Source of the DNA: an uncultured Bacilli bacterium
GTDB lineage: Bacteria > Bacillota_I > Bacilli_A > RF39 > UBA660
Assembly (NCBI GenBank): GCA_944363785.1
Contig: CALVVF010000011.1
Location: 1 to 52,559 of the forward strand
Direction: 5' to 3'
Length of the DNA: 52,559 nt
Shown here: positions 44,291 to 52,531 of the stretch, piece by piece
Position numbering within the stretch: position 1 is the stretch's first letter
Layout of the letters: each line of letters begins with the position of its first letter
Notes under the pieces: generated by a model
The model's input: only the letters and a program-made list of their open reading frames with translations
What the model was told of the DNA's origin: nothing
Databases searched by the model: none
Position numbers and translations under genes: made by a program

Positions 44291-45620
44291 ATGGATGAAA
44301 ACAACATAGAAGAAAAAATGAAAAATCTACTGTTTGAAGAAATTTATTTTCAAATCAATCAAAAAGAATTACCTAATAAAACCAGAAATAATCGAGATAA
44401 TGAACTAAAAACAATATACGAACAAAAGACAGGAACAAGTTTTTCCTTAATGACTGATGATGATCGAAAACAATTGTATGAATGGTTAAAAAAAGAATCT
44501 AGATATCCTTTATTAAACGATCTAATCAAAAGTGAAATAGAGGTATTACTTGATCCATATTTTGCGTTAAAACTTAGCGATGAACCAAAAGAAGATCAAT
44601 TTATTAACAATAATCTTCTCTCATTATTGGAAATCATCAGGATGAAGGTGGCAAGTTCTATATCCATTCTTTTACAGGACAAAACCACTACCGAACCAAG
44701 TAAAATTACAAAAACTCAAAGAGAAGAAATAATTTCTCAAATCTTATTAGAATTAGATCCAAGTGGTAACTGGTTATCGATCTATGGTAAAGCCAAAGAA
44801 CAAGGAAAAATCATCAATTTAAATGAATGTTCTCCTAAAGAAAAAGAAATGTTATGTAAGGAACTAGAATTAACCGAAGAAAACTTACCTGAAAATGCTT
44901 GCGTCTGGAAAAAAAAGTCCGGATATTTATCTCTTATTATCTTTAGAGGGAACTACCGAAGATATTCTTACCATCATGCACGAATTTGGTCATTATCTAC
45001 TGCATTACTATAACCCAACTAAAGAACTTACTTTAACTTTAAAAGAATTTTATCCGACATTATTTGAATTTCTTGCGAAAGAATATCTAAAAAGATTGGG
45101 AATCTCTGCTGAAGAATTGTTTACTATCAGTAATTTTCGTTTAATAGATACTGCGAATTGTGGAAATCTTAACTTGGTTATCTATGATTATATAGAGATG
45201 TATTTAGTAGAAGAAACGATTAGAGAAGAAAGCGATATTAAACACCAAAACTTGATAATTAATACACATAAAAATGCATTAAAGAGAATATATGGAGATC
45301 AAGCTACCTTGTTTTTACCTCAGACTATTGCCTATTGTGATTGTGATAGTTGTATAGAGAGAATAATCACTAATCCCTCGAAATTAATACAAAGCTTTTC
45401 TCATATTATTGGTCACTATTTAGCTGAATGTGGAATTGAAAAAGTAATTCAAGATAGGCAAGTATTAGAAAAAGTAAAAGAGTATATAGAGCATCAGGAT
45501 ATTAACCCTTATGAAGTGTTTAAATTAGTAGGGTGTAGCGTAGATGATTTGGGATTAAAATCAAGTATAGAATTAACTAATATAAAAAATAAAGAAAGGA
45601 GCTTAGGAAAAAAGTACTAA
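44291..45620 (+). pseudogene. HEFGH zinc metallopeptidase-like protein, frameshifted
   Basis: Frames 44291-45013 (true coding only to about 44916) and about 44917-45620 join when one A is removed from A8 at 44909-44916, giving 442 residues. The first half is helical and charged without a known motif. Right after the frameshift comes LTIMHEFGHYLLHYYNPT, a zinc HExxH motif as in gluzincins such as M3 oligopeptidases. A later helix (NLVIYDYIEMYLVE) could supply the third ligand. The C-terminal half is helical with CDCDSC. No signal peptide, so probably cytoplasmic. The subfamily is uncertain. Confidence 0.68.
44909..44916 (+). other. A8 homopolymer frameshift site
   Basis: Eight A where seven keep the metallopeptidase frame (NACVWKKSPDIYL). 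Confidence 0.8.
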
Positions 45621-45637
45621 AAGTTCTTTTCTTTTTC

Positions 45638-45681
45638 TTGACATAAAGTACACTTTAGATATTAAAATGAAGTTGCAACTT
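45638..45681 (+). promoter_or_regulatory. Promoter with two dyads before the DUF362 gene
   Basis: TTGACA (45638-45643) and TATTAA (45660-45665) are 16 bp apart. AAAGT-AC-ACTTT (45645-45656) lies between them and the perfect palindrome AAGTTGCAACTT (45670-45681) at the predicted transcript start. Both look like repressor sites. Confidence 0.55.
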
Positions 45682-45905
45682 AAAGAATATCAACAAAATT
45701 ATCCAAACACTAAAATAAAGTGTAAATAAATTCCTCTATTAATTTTAAATAAAATGGCAATCTTAATAATGGAGGTATCACAATACTAAATAGAAAAAGT
45801 ACAAATATCAAGATGGATACTTAAGATATCTCATCATTAAAAGATCGAAAAAGTATTGCGAAGCAAAAGAATTAAATTTAAAACGAAAAATAAGGAGAGA
45901 TGAAA
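45682..45905 (+). other. Long untranslated leader of the DUF362 gene
   Basis: About 220 AT-rich bases between the promoter and the start codon. I see no clear gene or terminator. The only small frame noticed, an 11-codon ATG frame near 45753, has no SD. Confidence 0.4.
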
Positions 45906-46781
45906 ATGGAAAAAGCAAAAGTATATTTTACAAGTGAAGTATCACCAGAAAGTGTAGTAAAAATCTATGAGGCATTAGGAATAGAATTACCAGGCAAGGT
46001 AGCAGTTAAGTTACATTCTGGAGAACAGGGTAATCAAAATTACTTGCGCCCTGAATTTGTCCAAAAAATGGTAGAAAGAGTAAATGGAACTGTAGTAGAA
46101 TGTAATACCGCTTATCCAGGAGCTAGAAACACTACAGAAAAACATAAGAAATTGATGGAAGAACATGAATGGTCAAAATATTTTGATGTCGATATCATGG
46201 ATGAAGAAGGTCCAGATATGGAGTTGGAAATTCCAGATGGTACCCAAATCAAGAAAAATTATGTAGGTAAACATCTAGCGAATTATGATTCCATGTTAGT
46301 ATTATCGCATTTTAAAGGTCATGCGATGGGTGGCTTTGGTGGCGCCCTAAAACAATTATCGATTGGTTGTGCTTCCTCTTATGGAAAAGCCTATATTCAT
46401 GGAGCAGGAAATCCAGATGGAGATATGTTTAAAACAGAACAAGTTTCTTTTGTGAAATCAATGGGAGATGCTGCAAGTAGCATTCATAAATATTTTAAGG
46501 GAAATATTGCTTATATCAATGCAATGGTAAACATTTCTATTGACTGCGATTGCGATGGAAATGCCTCAGCTCCATGTATGAAGAATATTGGAATTTTGGC
46601 AAGTACTGATCCTGTTGCGATCGATCAAGCATGTATCGATATTGTTTATCATAGTACTGATCCAGGTAAAGATAAATTAATCCATAGAATAGAAGAGAAA
46701 AAGGGACTATATATCATTGATACAGCAGAGAAATTAGAAACAGGAACTAAAGAATACGAATTAATTAATATTGATGAATAA
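45906..46781 (+). CDS. DUF362 domain-containing protein
   Basis: A 291-residue protein of the DUF362 family: VAVKLHSGEQGNQNYLRPEFVQ, SHFKGHAMGGFGGALKQLSIGCAS, and ASTDPVAIDQACIDIVY. Many family members carry a C-terminal ferredoxin domain; here it is absent, and the only cysteine cluster is the central DCDCDGNASAPC. It is probably a redox or metal-associated enzyme; the reaction is unknown. ATG 45906 follows AAGGAGA at 7 nt; ATG 45900 is too close. It is preceded by a long leader with palindromes. Confidence 0.87.
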   Translation: MEKAKVYFTSEVSPESVVKIYEALGIELPGKVAVKLHSGEQGNQNYLRPEFVQKMVERVNGTVVECNTAYPGARNTTEKHKKLMEEHEWSKYFDVDIMDEEGPDMELEIPDGTQIKKNYVGKHLANYDSMLVLSHFKGHAMGGFGGALKQLSIGCASSYGKAYIHGAGNPDGDMFKTEQVSFVKSMGDAASSIHKYFKGNIAYINAMVNISIDCDCDGNASAPCMKNIGILASTDPVAIDQACIDIVYHSTDPGKDKLIHRIEEKKGLYIIDTAEKLETGTKEYELINIDE

Positions 46782-46788
46782 GATCACT

Positions 46789-46824
46789 AAAAGAAAGTTT
46801 TTTAGAAAAGCTTTCTTTTTTTTT
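46789..46824 (+). terminator. Terminator after the DUF362 gene
   Basis: AAAAGAAAG pairs with CTTTCTTTT and a long T run follows. Confidence 0.82.
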
Positions 46825-46837
46825 GCGGTCAAAAATA

Positions 46838-46865
46838 ACCGAAACTCCCTAATATTCATATTTTA
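46838..46865 (+). promoter_or_regulatory. Candidate sporulation-type (SigK-like) promoter
   Basis: AC (46838-46839), 17 bp, then CATATTTTA (46857-46865) matches the AC-N16/17-CATANNNTA pattern of late mother-cell promoters. The SD follows at once, giving an almost leaderless transcript. This is tentative; AT-rich DNA makes chance matches easy. Confidence 0.3.
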
Positions 46866-46883
46866 TATTAGGTGATAAACAAT

Positions 46884-47411
46884 ATGAAAAAATTCTATCC
46901 TAATAACTGTTTTATAATTGGTCCAACCGGTCCAACTGGCCCAATAGGCATGACAGGTCCAACCGGCCCAACCGGACCAACGGGTTCGACAGGTCCGACA
47001 GGACCAGAAATAGATAATAATTATGCTACGTTTCAAAATCAAAGTACCGATATTACTTCTGGCACCTTAATTCCACTTTCTACTCAATTTAGTGGAGGAA
47101 GTCCAACCATTACCGTTAATGGCCAAACAATAACTTTACCTAGTCCTGGAACTTATTATGTTTCTTTTAGTTTAACAGGAAGGCTAGGACCAAATCAAAG
47201 TGGAACTATAATTCCTATTATTGGTGGAGTCATTCAAGATCGTTATACTACCATTAATAATACGAATAGTGTAAACAGCGATATCACAATAGAAGATGGC
47301 ATTCTAGTTCAAGCACCCACAGACACTACCGTCCAATTCTTTTACAGTGGAAGTGCCAATATGTCTAGGGCGAACTTCTTTGTGTCTGTGTTTAAAGTAT
47401 CAAACAAATAG
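46884..47411 (+). CDS. Collagen-like repeat surface protein (BclA-like)
   Basis: A 175-residue protein. A short N-terminus ([11 protein letters not shown]) is followed by 29 residues of Gly-X-Y triplets, mostly GPT, encoded at 46920-47006. The rest is a C-terminal beta-rich domain (about 45-175) like the C1q/TNF-like heads of spore-surface BclA proteins ([25 protein letters not shown]). It should form a trimer, with a Thr-rich collagen stalk that can be glycosylated. The typical location is exosporium or cell surface. ATG 46884 follows GGTGAT. Confidence 0.85.
   Translation: MKKFYPNNCFIIGPTGPTGPIGMTGPTGPTGPTGSTGPTGPEIDNNYATFQNQSTDITSGTLIPLSTQFSGGSPTITVNGQTITLPSPGTYYVSFSLTGRLGPNQSGTIIPIIGGVIQDRYTTINNTNSVNSDITIEDGILVQAPTDTTVQFFYSGSANMSRANFFVSVFKVSNK
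46920..47006 (+). repeat. Gly-X-Thr collagen-like coding repeat
   Basis: An 87-bp run of 9-bp-related units encoding GPT with two variants (GPI-GMT, GST). Synonymous codons differ between units, so the array is not freshly expanded. Confidence 0.85.
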
Positions 47412-47436
47412 AAAACAAGATTATATTATGCTTAAT

Positions 47437-47462
47437 AAGACTACTGAAAAAGTAGTCTTTTA
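47437..47462 (+). terminator. Terminator after the collagen-like gene
   Basis: AAGACTACT-GAAAA-AGTAGTCTT is followed by T residues. Confidence 0.85.
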
Positions 47463-47521
47463 CTAATAAAAAAATAGGTAAGTATATTTAGAATATAATA
47501 TCTAGATTTTTATAAAAATTA

Positions 47522-47530
47522 TGATATAAT
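47522..47530 (+). promoter_or_regulatory. Extended -10 promoter of the DUF5684-like gene
   Basis: TGA-TATAAT is an extended -10 element about 35 bp before the start codon. Confidence 0.6.
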
Positions 47531-47564
47531 GAAAATGTAAAGTTAAAGTAAAGGAATGAGTAGT

Positions 47565-48419
47565 ATGAAATCAAAACGATTGTCTTGGAGAGTATTGTTT
47601 ACCTTGATGGGTAATTTAATTTTAGTCTTTTTCCTAATCGCTATATTTGTCACAGAAACTAAGTTGGGATCGTCTTCGATTATTGATCAAAGTGATTTTA
47701 TTCAATATATGGAAGATAAAGGTTGTTCGTTAGTCGATGTTCAAAAACAAGAAAACTATCCTGGTGTAGATACTTATCTAGTTACTTCTGAGAATTCTTG
47801 CCCTTATTTGGTTAGTTATGCCGTTTTCGACGATCAAGATAGGCAAAATAAATTTTTTGAACCGTTAAGAAATGAAATTTTGAGTGAAAAAGGTAATTTT
47901 ATTGCGAGAAGAAGTATTGAATTTCCTCCTAAATACCTTGAATACTCAGCTAGTAGCAGTGACTTTTACAAAATAGTTACCTTAAATCAAAACTCGGTAT
48001 TATATGCATCAGCAGATAGTGCACATAAAGCAGATATTATGACACTTTTTAAAACTTTTAATTACTATTGTCCAGATACTATTTTCTATGCATTAAGTTG
48101 TTTCCTCATCACGCTTTCTATTGTTTTCATCGTAAGTTTCTGGAAAATAGAAAAGAAAATTAGAAATAAGGGTTGGGTTATCCTAATTCCATTTTATAAC
48201 ATCGGTTGCTTAACTAAAGATATATTTGGATCAGCGTGGTATATGCTTTTACTACTTGTTCCTATTGTGAATTTCTTCGTTATTCCTGCGTTCTTCTATA
48301 AAGTAGGAAAAGTGTTTAAGAAAAGTACTCTCTATTGTATTGGACTTATATTTTTACCGACGATTTTCTTACCATTACTTGCTTTTGATGATTCCAAATA
48401 CAATGTAGATAGGGGATAG
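47565..48419 (+). CDS. DUF5684-like membrane protein
   Basis: A 284-residue membrane protein. One N-terminal helix (about 12-32) precedes an extracytoplasmic domain (about 33-168; Cys in DKGCSL and SENSCPY). Three more hydrophobic segments lie at about 174-198, 208-255 and 258-275. The C-terminal part, with GWVILIPFYNIGCLTKDIFGS and FLPLLAFDDSKY, follows the DUF5684 pattern of small membrane proteins. Function unknown. ATG 47565 is preferred to ATG 47556, which lies too close to AAAGG. Confidence 0.72.
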   Translation: MKSKRLSWRVLFTLMGNLILVFFLIAIFVTETKLGSSSIIDQSDFIQYMEDKGCSLVDVQKQENYPGVDTYLVTSENSCPYLVSYAVFDDQDRQNKFFEPLRNEILSEKGNFIARRSIEFPPKYLEYSASSSDFYKIVTLNQNSVLYASADSAHKADIMTLFKTFNYYCPDTIFYALSCFLITLSIVFIVSFWKIEKKIRNKGWVILIPFYNIGCLTKDIFGSAWYMLLLLVPIVNFFVIPAFFYKVGKVFKKSTLYCIGLIFLPTIFLPLLAFDDSKYNVDRG

Positions 48420-48440
48420 TCAACTGACTATTCCTTTTTG
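48412..48440 (+). terminator. Terminator overlapping the stop codon
   Basis: GGGGATAGTC pairs with GACTATTCCT (two G-U) and T residues follow. Confidence 0.75.
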
Positions 48441-48562
48441 GTTGTTTTTAAGAAATAGATAATAGGCTGAAAGAAGAATTACTTCCATAAAACAAATAAA
48501 AGTGAATTTTTGTCCAAAGTGTTATATAATAGAGGACACGAAAAAAAGAAAGAAGTGTCACG

Positions 48563-50047
48563 ATGAAAAAATATAGCGAGAAGGAAAAACAGAGCCAAGT
48601 AGAAGAGTTTATTGCTAACATAGATCAGTATTCTGATCAAGAAATCATGGCAGAAACTCAAGAGATCACTAAATATTTACGTAGTGATTATAAATATGAA
48701 TTAGAAAAAAAGGTAAAAATACTTAGTGCTTTAGCGATTAAAGATTTAAACTTAAAGTTCCAATTCATGCGTGAATATTTTTTTACTATGATTGACAACA
48801 TTCCGATATATGATTGGTCATCGATGATTGCTATATTAAACTCTTCTCCTGATGAAACACAAGAATTTTTATTAGATCGTTTTTTTTCAAAGCACGAATT
48901 TGAAAGAGAACAAGAATGTTTACCTATCTCTAGTTGTTTACGCTATGGAGTAGAATTAGAATACTATTTTTTACGATTTCAAACGATAAAAGAATTGGCA
49001 ACTACTAATCAGTTATTAGAAAAAATTATGCATAGCATGAAAATTCCGGATGATTTAATTAACCAAATGATTAATCACCTTGGTTTTGAAGAAAAAAACG
49101 CCTCTATAAAATGGATATTATCTAAAGAAGATGGTAACGATAAGTTTCCAGAAATATCTTCTCCTATTATGATGAATACCCTGACCGATTTAAATCAATT
49201 AAAGGCAGTTTGCTTGTTATTTAAAGAGTTAGGGGCTATGACTAATAGTTTTACGGGACTACATATTAATATCGATGCGAACTATTTTGAAGGAAATATT
49301 GAGGCTTTACAAAATTTATTGACTATTTGGGGTGAATGTGAAGAATTATTCTATAAAATAGCAAATGAAGAAGGAGAAAAAATAAGAAGTGCAGCTTATT
49401 ATTCCAGTGCTCCGATTAAAGATAATATTCAAATGGCTTTAGAGGAAAATCCTACTTGGAAATTAGAAGATCAAGAAGATGATTTAAACTTTCTTTATTC
49501 TATTCAAGTACGTAATCGATTAGAAACAATATTGAATTTTGAAGAAATATCTTTGGATGATACTAATCCGGTTACTGAAAAGAAAAAATACGAATTTTTT
49601 AACGAGATGCTTAGAAATAGAGATATTAACGATACGGCTACTCGTTATACAAGCCTTAATTTCAGTCATATGAAGTGGCATCAAGAAGATAAGGGAAGAA
49701 TTGAATTTCGTCTATTTAACAGCAGTTTGTCTTATCAAACAATTGCCGAAAATTTACTATTGGTAGCTAAGCTTTGCGAAGTAAGTTTAGAGTTAGCAAA
49801 GAATAAGAGTAAGAAACAACATCAATTTCTTTTACTACAGGACCATACGGTAAATGAAGAAGAAAAGCTCGATCGCTTGTTGGCTTTGTTATTTGATGAA
49901 AAAAAGGTAAGAGAAGTTTTTAAACAAAGATGGAAAGAGATAGAAGATAATTCCTACTATCAACAATATTATCAACGATTTGAAAGGGGAGTACCCACTT
50001 TTACTTCTAGTAATGAACAATCCCATAGCTTATCTAAACAGTTATAA
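48563..50047 (+). CDS. Amidoligase family protein (COOH-NH2 ligase fold)
   Basis: A 494-residue protein. The first about 120 residues are helical and family-specific. The ligase core follows: YGVELEYYFL (Glu at 131 and 133), a KEDGND segment with FPEISSPIM, GLHINIDAN (G232, H234), and late SLNFSHMKWHQEDKGRIEFRLFNSS with the conserved Glu-Arg. These match the amidoligase-2 superfamily related to glutamate-cysteine ligase/glutamine synthetase, which makes amide bonds with ATP. Amidoligases usually sit with a GGCT or peptidase; none is found here. It converges on the dCTP-deaminase-like pair. Substrate unknown. Confidence 0.8.
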   Translation: MKKYSEKEKQSQVEEFIANIDQYSDQEIMAETQEITKYLRSDYKYELEKKVKILSALAIKDLNLKFQFMREYFFTMIDNIPIYDWSSMIAILNSSPDETQEFLLDRFFSKHEFEREQECLPISSCLRYGVELEYYFLRFQTIKELATTNQLLEKIMHSMKIPDDLINQMINHLGFEEKNASIKWILSKEDGNDKFPEISSPIMMNTLTDLNQLKAVCLLFKELGAMTNSFTGLHINIDANYFEGNIEALQNLLTIWGECEELFYKIANEEGEKIRSAAYYSSAPIKDNIQMALEENPTWKLEDQEDDLNFLYSIQVRNRLETILNFEEISLDDTNPVTEKKKYEFFNEMLRNRDINDTATRYTSLNFSHMKWHQEDKGRIEFRLFNSSLSYQTIAENLLLVAKLCEVSLELAKNKSKKQHQFLLLQDHTVNEEEKLDRLLALLFDEKKVREVFKQRWKEIEDNSYYQQYYQRFERGVPTFTSSNEQSHSLSKQL

Positions 50048-50076
50048 CACTTCATAATGATTAATATTTAACAAAT

Positions 50077-50111
50077 AAAAAAGATAGATAATTCAATATC
50101 TATCTCTTTTT
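50077..50111. terminator. Bidirectional terminator
   Basis: AAAAAGATAGATA pairs with TATCTATCTCTTTTT (one bulge) between convergent genes. Confidence 0.82.
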
Positions 50112-51173
50112 GACTAATGATTTATATAGAGGACTACCCAATTGATCCTTATCCATATTCTGCATATGTCCTTGATATTGGATAGTAGCTTCGCCTTCAG
50201 GAGTTAAATAATAAACCTGACAACATTTAATATCTTTAGTAAGTAAAATTGGCTTAACAGCTCTAATTCCCATGTGCCAATATCCTTGATAACCAATCGA
50301 ACCCATTCCTGCTGAACAGTGTACATGAAGACCATTTCTACCTAATGAACTTCTACCACTTACCATAGGAATCAAATGATATGTCTCGGTCCATTCATTG
50401 GTTCTTCCTAAATAGATTTCATCAGGATAAAGCCATATCCCTTCATCACCAATTTGAATCTTTTCAATTTTATTATCTTTTTTCATATCTAAGACAGGAT
50501 CAGTATAAATCCCAACCGTATCATGTAAAGTTAAGTTGACGGAATTAGGATTAATTAAAATTTTATCTTGAGGATTAATCAAAATATCTGGATTTTCTCC
50601 CTGCATTCTTTTTTTGATTTCCTCTCCACTTAACATTCCTGATGAATACAATCCACAAATCTTTTCTTCATTGATATTTCTTATCTCATTAGATTTTTCT
50701 AAACTAGGGAAGAAAGCTAAATTCGCAATTTTAATATCCGGATAAATAATGGTCGGTTTAGTAGCGATAATACTCAAAAATAAGTGGCCATCAAAATTAT
50801 CCGTTTTATAACCATTCGTTAACTCGATACTAACACCTAAAAGAGACAATGTCGCTTTACCGTTCAACACGGGAACAAACCCATGAGTAGTTACTCTTTC
50901 TATTGTTTTCGTCAAATATACCTTATGTGGCTGTAGAAGTAATCCTTCTTCTGGTATGACCACTTTTCTCAAGTTGGTAGTCTGATCATTTAATACTTCT
51001 TGTAAGTAATTATGGCTGTTTTTGGTATCGATAATATCATAGTCAAATACATATAGGGTATTTCCTAATCTTAAATCACAACTGTTTGGTTTATTTAAAG
51101 CATCTTCTTGTAAGTTTTCAATCACAATATTTCCTAGTTCTATCTGTTTTTTGATTTCCTTATTTGTTAACAT
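50100..51173 (-). CDS. Tandem dCTP deaminase/dUTPase-like protein (two domains)
   Basis: A 357-residue protein made of two dCTP-deaminase-like domains (about 1-175 and 177-350); both begin with a Glu/Lys helix and have the NP-N-S-x-L strand (CDLRLGNTLY, VNLTLHDTVG). Domain 2 keeps the triphosphate loop GRSSLGR (273-279) and GLHVHCSAGMGSIGYQG, but the catalytic Glu expected in TLE[IF] is Gly302. In domain 1 the matching residue is Ser134 and the loop is NGKATLS. So neither domain looks catalytic alone. It overlaps the single-domain gene by 14 nt and is probably its partner. Confidence 0.78.
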   Translation of the reverse strand: MLTNKEIKKQIELGNIVIENLQEDALNKPNSCDLRLGNTLYVFDYDIIDTKNSHNYLQEVLNDQTTNLRKVVIPEEGLLLQPHKVYLTKTIERVTTHGFVPVLNGKATLSLLGVSIELTNGYKTDNFDGHLFLSIIATKPTIIYPDIKIANLAFFPSLEKSNEIRNINEEKICGLYSSGMLSGEEIKKRMQGENPDILINPQDKILINPNSVNLTLHDTVGIYTDPVLDMKKDNKIEKIQIGDEGIWLYPDEIYLGRTNEWTETYHLIPMVSGRSSLGRNGLHVHCSAGMGSIGYQGYWHMGIRAVKPILLTKDIKCCQVYYLTPEGEATIQYQGHMQNMDKDQLGSPLYKSLVKKR

Positions 51174-51714
51174 CTGTTTTCACCAATACTTTCTGCTTTT
51201 GTTCATATTCCGTATAGAGTCTAGAAGCCGTTGGCTCCACTTGCCCAAAATATTTTCCTTTATATTCGATATTTCCATCTCCGATTAATGGATAGTAGTA
51301 AACTCGTCCAATTGGCATATTTTTATACACCCTAGTTGGATTATTACAAACGATTTCTAACGTCCAAGTACCTTCAAACCCATTATCACCAAAACCAGCA
51401 GTAACATGAATTTCCATCCCGATTGCCGCTAGTTCATCTGTTCCTGCTAAAAGAGGAACAAACCCATACGTTTTCGTAAATTCTAAAGTTCTCCCAATAT
51501 AAAGTTCATGTGGCTTTAAAATTAACCCTTCATCGGGAATCATAATCTCTTTTGTTGGTGTAGACTGAGTAAGACTTAAAAAAGGTGCGTCATATATCTT
51601 GACAGAATCCCCAAGTGTTACTTCAATAAAATTCTCCTCTAAGTGTTGTTCACTATTATCTACATATATACTTTTTCTCGTTAATTCTTCTTTAATTGCT
51701 TCCTTACTTAACAT
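51160..51714 (-). CDS. dCTP deaminase-like protein (single domain)
   Basis: A 184-residue protein with the dCTP deaminase fold. VTLGDSVKIYD matches the NP-strand. IHVTAGFGDNGFEGTWTLEI retains the catalytic Glu120 in TLEI. C-terminal EPTASRLY resembles the family end. The triphosphate-binding GRSSL.R loop is replaced by GTDELAAIG (91-99), so it should bind dCTP poorly alone. The start is ATG 51714 after AAGGAGGT; an upstream extension to 51741 is rejected. It precedes and overlaps the two-domain gene. It may deaminate, hydrolyse or merely sense nucleotides. Confidence 0.8.
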   Translation of the reverse strand: MLSKEAIKEELTRKSIYVDNSEQHLEENFIEVTLGDSVKIYDAPFLSLTQSTPTKEIMIPDEGLILKPHELYIGRTLEFTKTYGFVPLLAGTDELAAIGMEIHVTAGFGDNGFEGTWTLEIVCNNPTRVYKNMPIGRVYYYPLIGDGNIEYKGKYFGQVEPTASRLYTEYEQKQKVLVKTDVNK

Positions 51715-51947
51715 ATAGACCTCCTTCAAAAATTTTAACAAAAATCATATCAAATAACAATCAAAATTAAAGATTTTCTAATAGTTATCTCATCTTTTCA
51801 TAGAAAGATAAAAATTTAATATAAAACAAACTTTAATTAAATGAAAGAAAGGAAAATAGGAAAGTAGAAAATCCTTAGAAAAATAATGATTAACAGATAA
51901 TAGGAAAAGATAAAAAAGTAATTTTTTCATTTTCTTCTCCTTTTTTG
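51715..51947. other. Divergent intergenic region
   Basis: About 230 AT-rich bases between the dCTP-deaminase-like operon and the flavin reductase promoter. The minus-strand SD AAGGAGGT lies at its left end; I see no other feature. Confidence 0.4.
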
Positions 51948-51978
51948 TTGACTCGGGAGCAAGTCACGGGTGTATGAT
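51948..51978 (+). promoter_or_regulatory. Promoter with 19-bp spacer and dyad (MerR-type)
   Basis: TTGACT (51948-51953) and TATGAT (51973-51978) are 19 bp apart. The dyad TGACT-N8-AGTCA (51949-51966) overlaps the -35 box and runs into the spacer. The long spacer plus dyad is the signature of MerR-activated promoters. Confidence 0.55.
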
Positions 51979-52000
51979 GAGACTGAAAGGAAGGATAGGA

Positions 52001-52468
52001 ATGAGTAAAATTTTATTTCTAAATTGTAGTCCTAATCGAAAAGGAAATACTTATTTGATTGGAGAAAAAATATTAAATCAAAAGGAACATGAGGTCCTAC
52101 ACCTTGCTGATTATCGCATTTCTCAATATGGTCAAGTATTTGAGGATGATCAAATTCGTGAGGTATTACAGAAAATAGAATCTACAGAAGTATTGGTCAT
52201 TGGAACACCTGTTTATTGGTATACAGTAAGTGGTCTTTTAAAGACATTTATCGATCGCCTTTATTTACTTCCCGAAGCTGCTGCTTTAAATGGGAAAAGA
52301 GTATATCTATTTGCCCAAGGTTCGTCTCCTAATGTAGATACGATTCATTCGATTACTTTTTTAGCGCAGAGATTAGCTACTTTAATGGGAATGGAGTTAA
52401 AGGGAGTTGTCGTAGATACATCGGATGGAGCTAAGATTATCAATACATTAGATCTAAGTCGCGAATAA
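52001..52468 (+). CDS. NAD(P)H-dependent FMN reductase / flavodoxin-like protein
   Basis: A 155-residue flavodoxin-fold oxidoreductase. KILFLNCSPNRKGNTYLIG is the FMN phosphate loop; TPVYWYTVSGLLKTFIDRLY is the second FMN-binding motif, and AQGSS the third. It reduces quinones, flavins or metals; the exact acceptor is unknown. It starts at ATG 52001 after AAGGAAGGA; the extension to 51974 runs into the -10 box. The promoter looks MerR-controlled, fitting a redox or electrophile response. No regulator gene lies in the window. Confidence 0.88.
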   Translation: MSKILFLNCSPNRKGNTYLIGEKILNQKEHEVLHLADYRISQYGQVFEDDQIREVLQKIESTEVLVIGTPVYWYTVSGLLKTFIDRLYLLPEAAALNGKRVYLFAQGSSPNVDTIHSITFLAQRLATLMGMELKGVVVDTSDGAKIINTLDLSRE

Positions 52469-52510
52469 ATTAGGAGAAAGGATTAATCTGAAAAATAAAA
52501 CTAAATTTAT

Positions 52511-52531
52511 TTTAGGAAAAAACCTAAAAAA
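52511..52531. other. Short hairpin at window end
   Basis: TTTTAGG-AAAAAA-CCTAAAA can form a small stem about 45 bp after the flavin reductase gene. There is no T run on the + strand, but the minus strand has one, so it might end a gene entering from the right. Confidence 0.35.

Noticed and set aside
45753-45788. An 11-codon leader peptide before the DUF362 gene
   Set aside because: It has no ribosome-binding site and no codon run that suggests attenuation.
46920-47006. CRISPR-like or recently expanded tandem repeat
   Set aside because: The periodicity follows Gly-X-Y codons with synonymous variation and lies inside a reading frame; there are no spacers.
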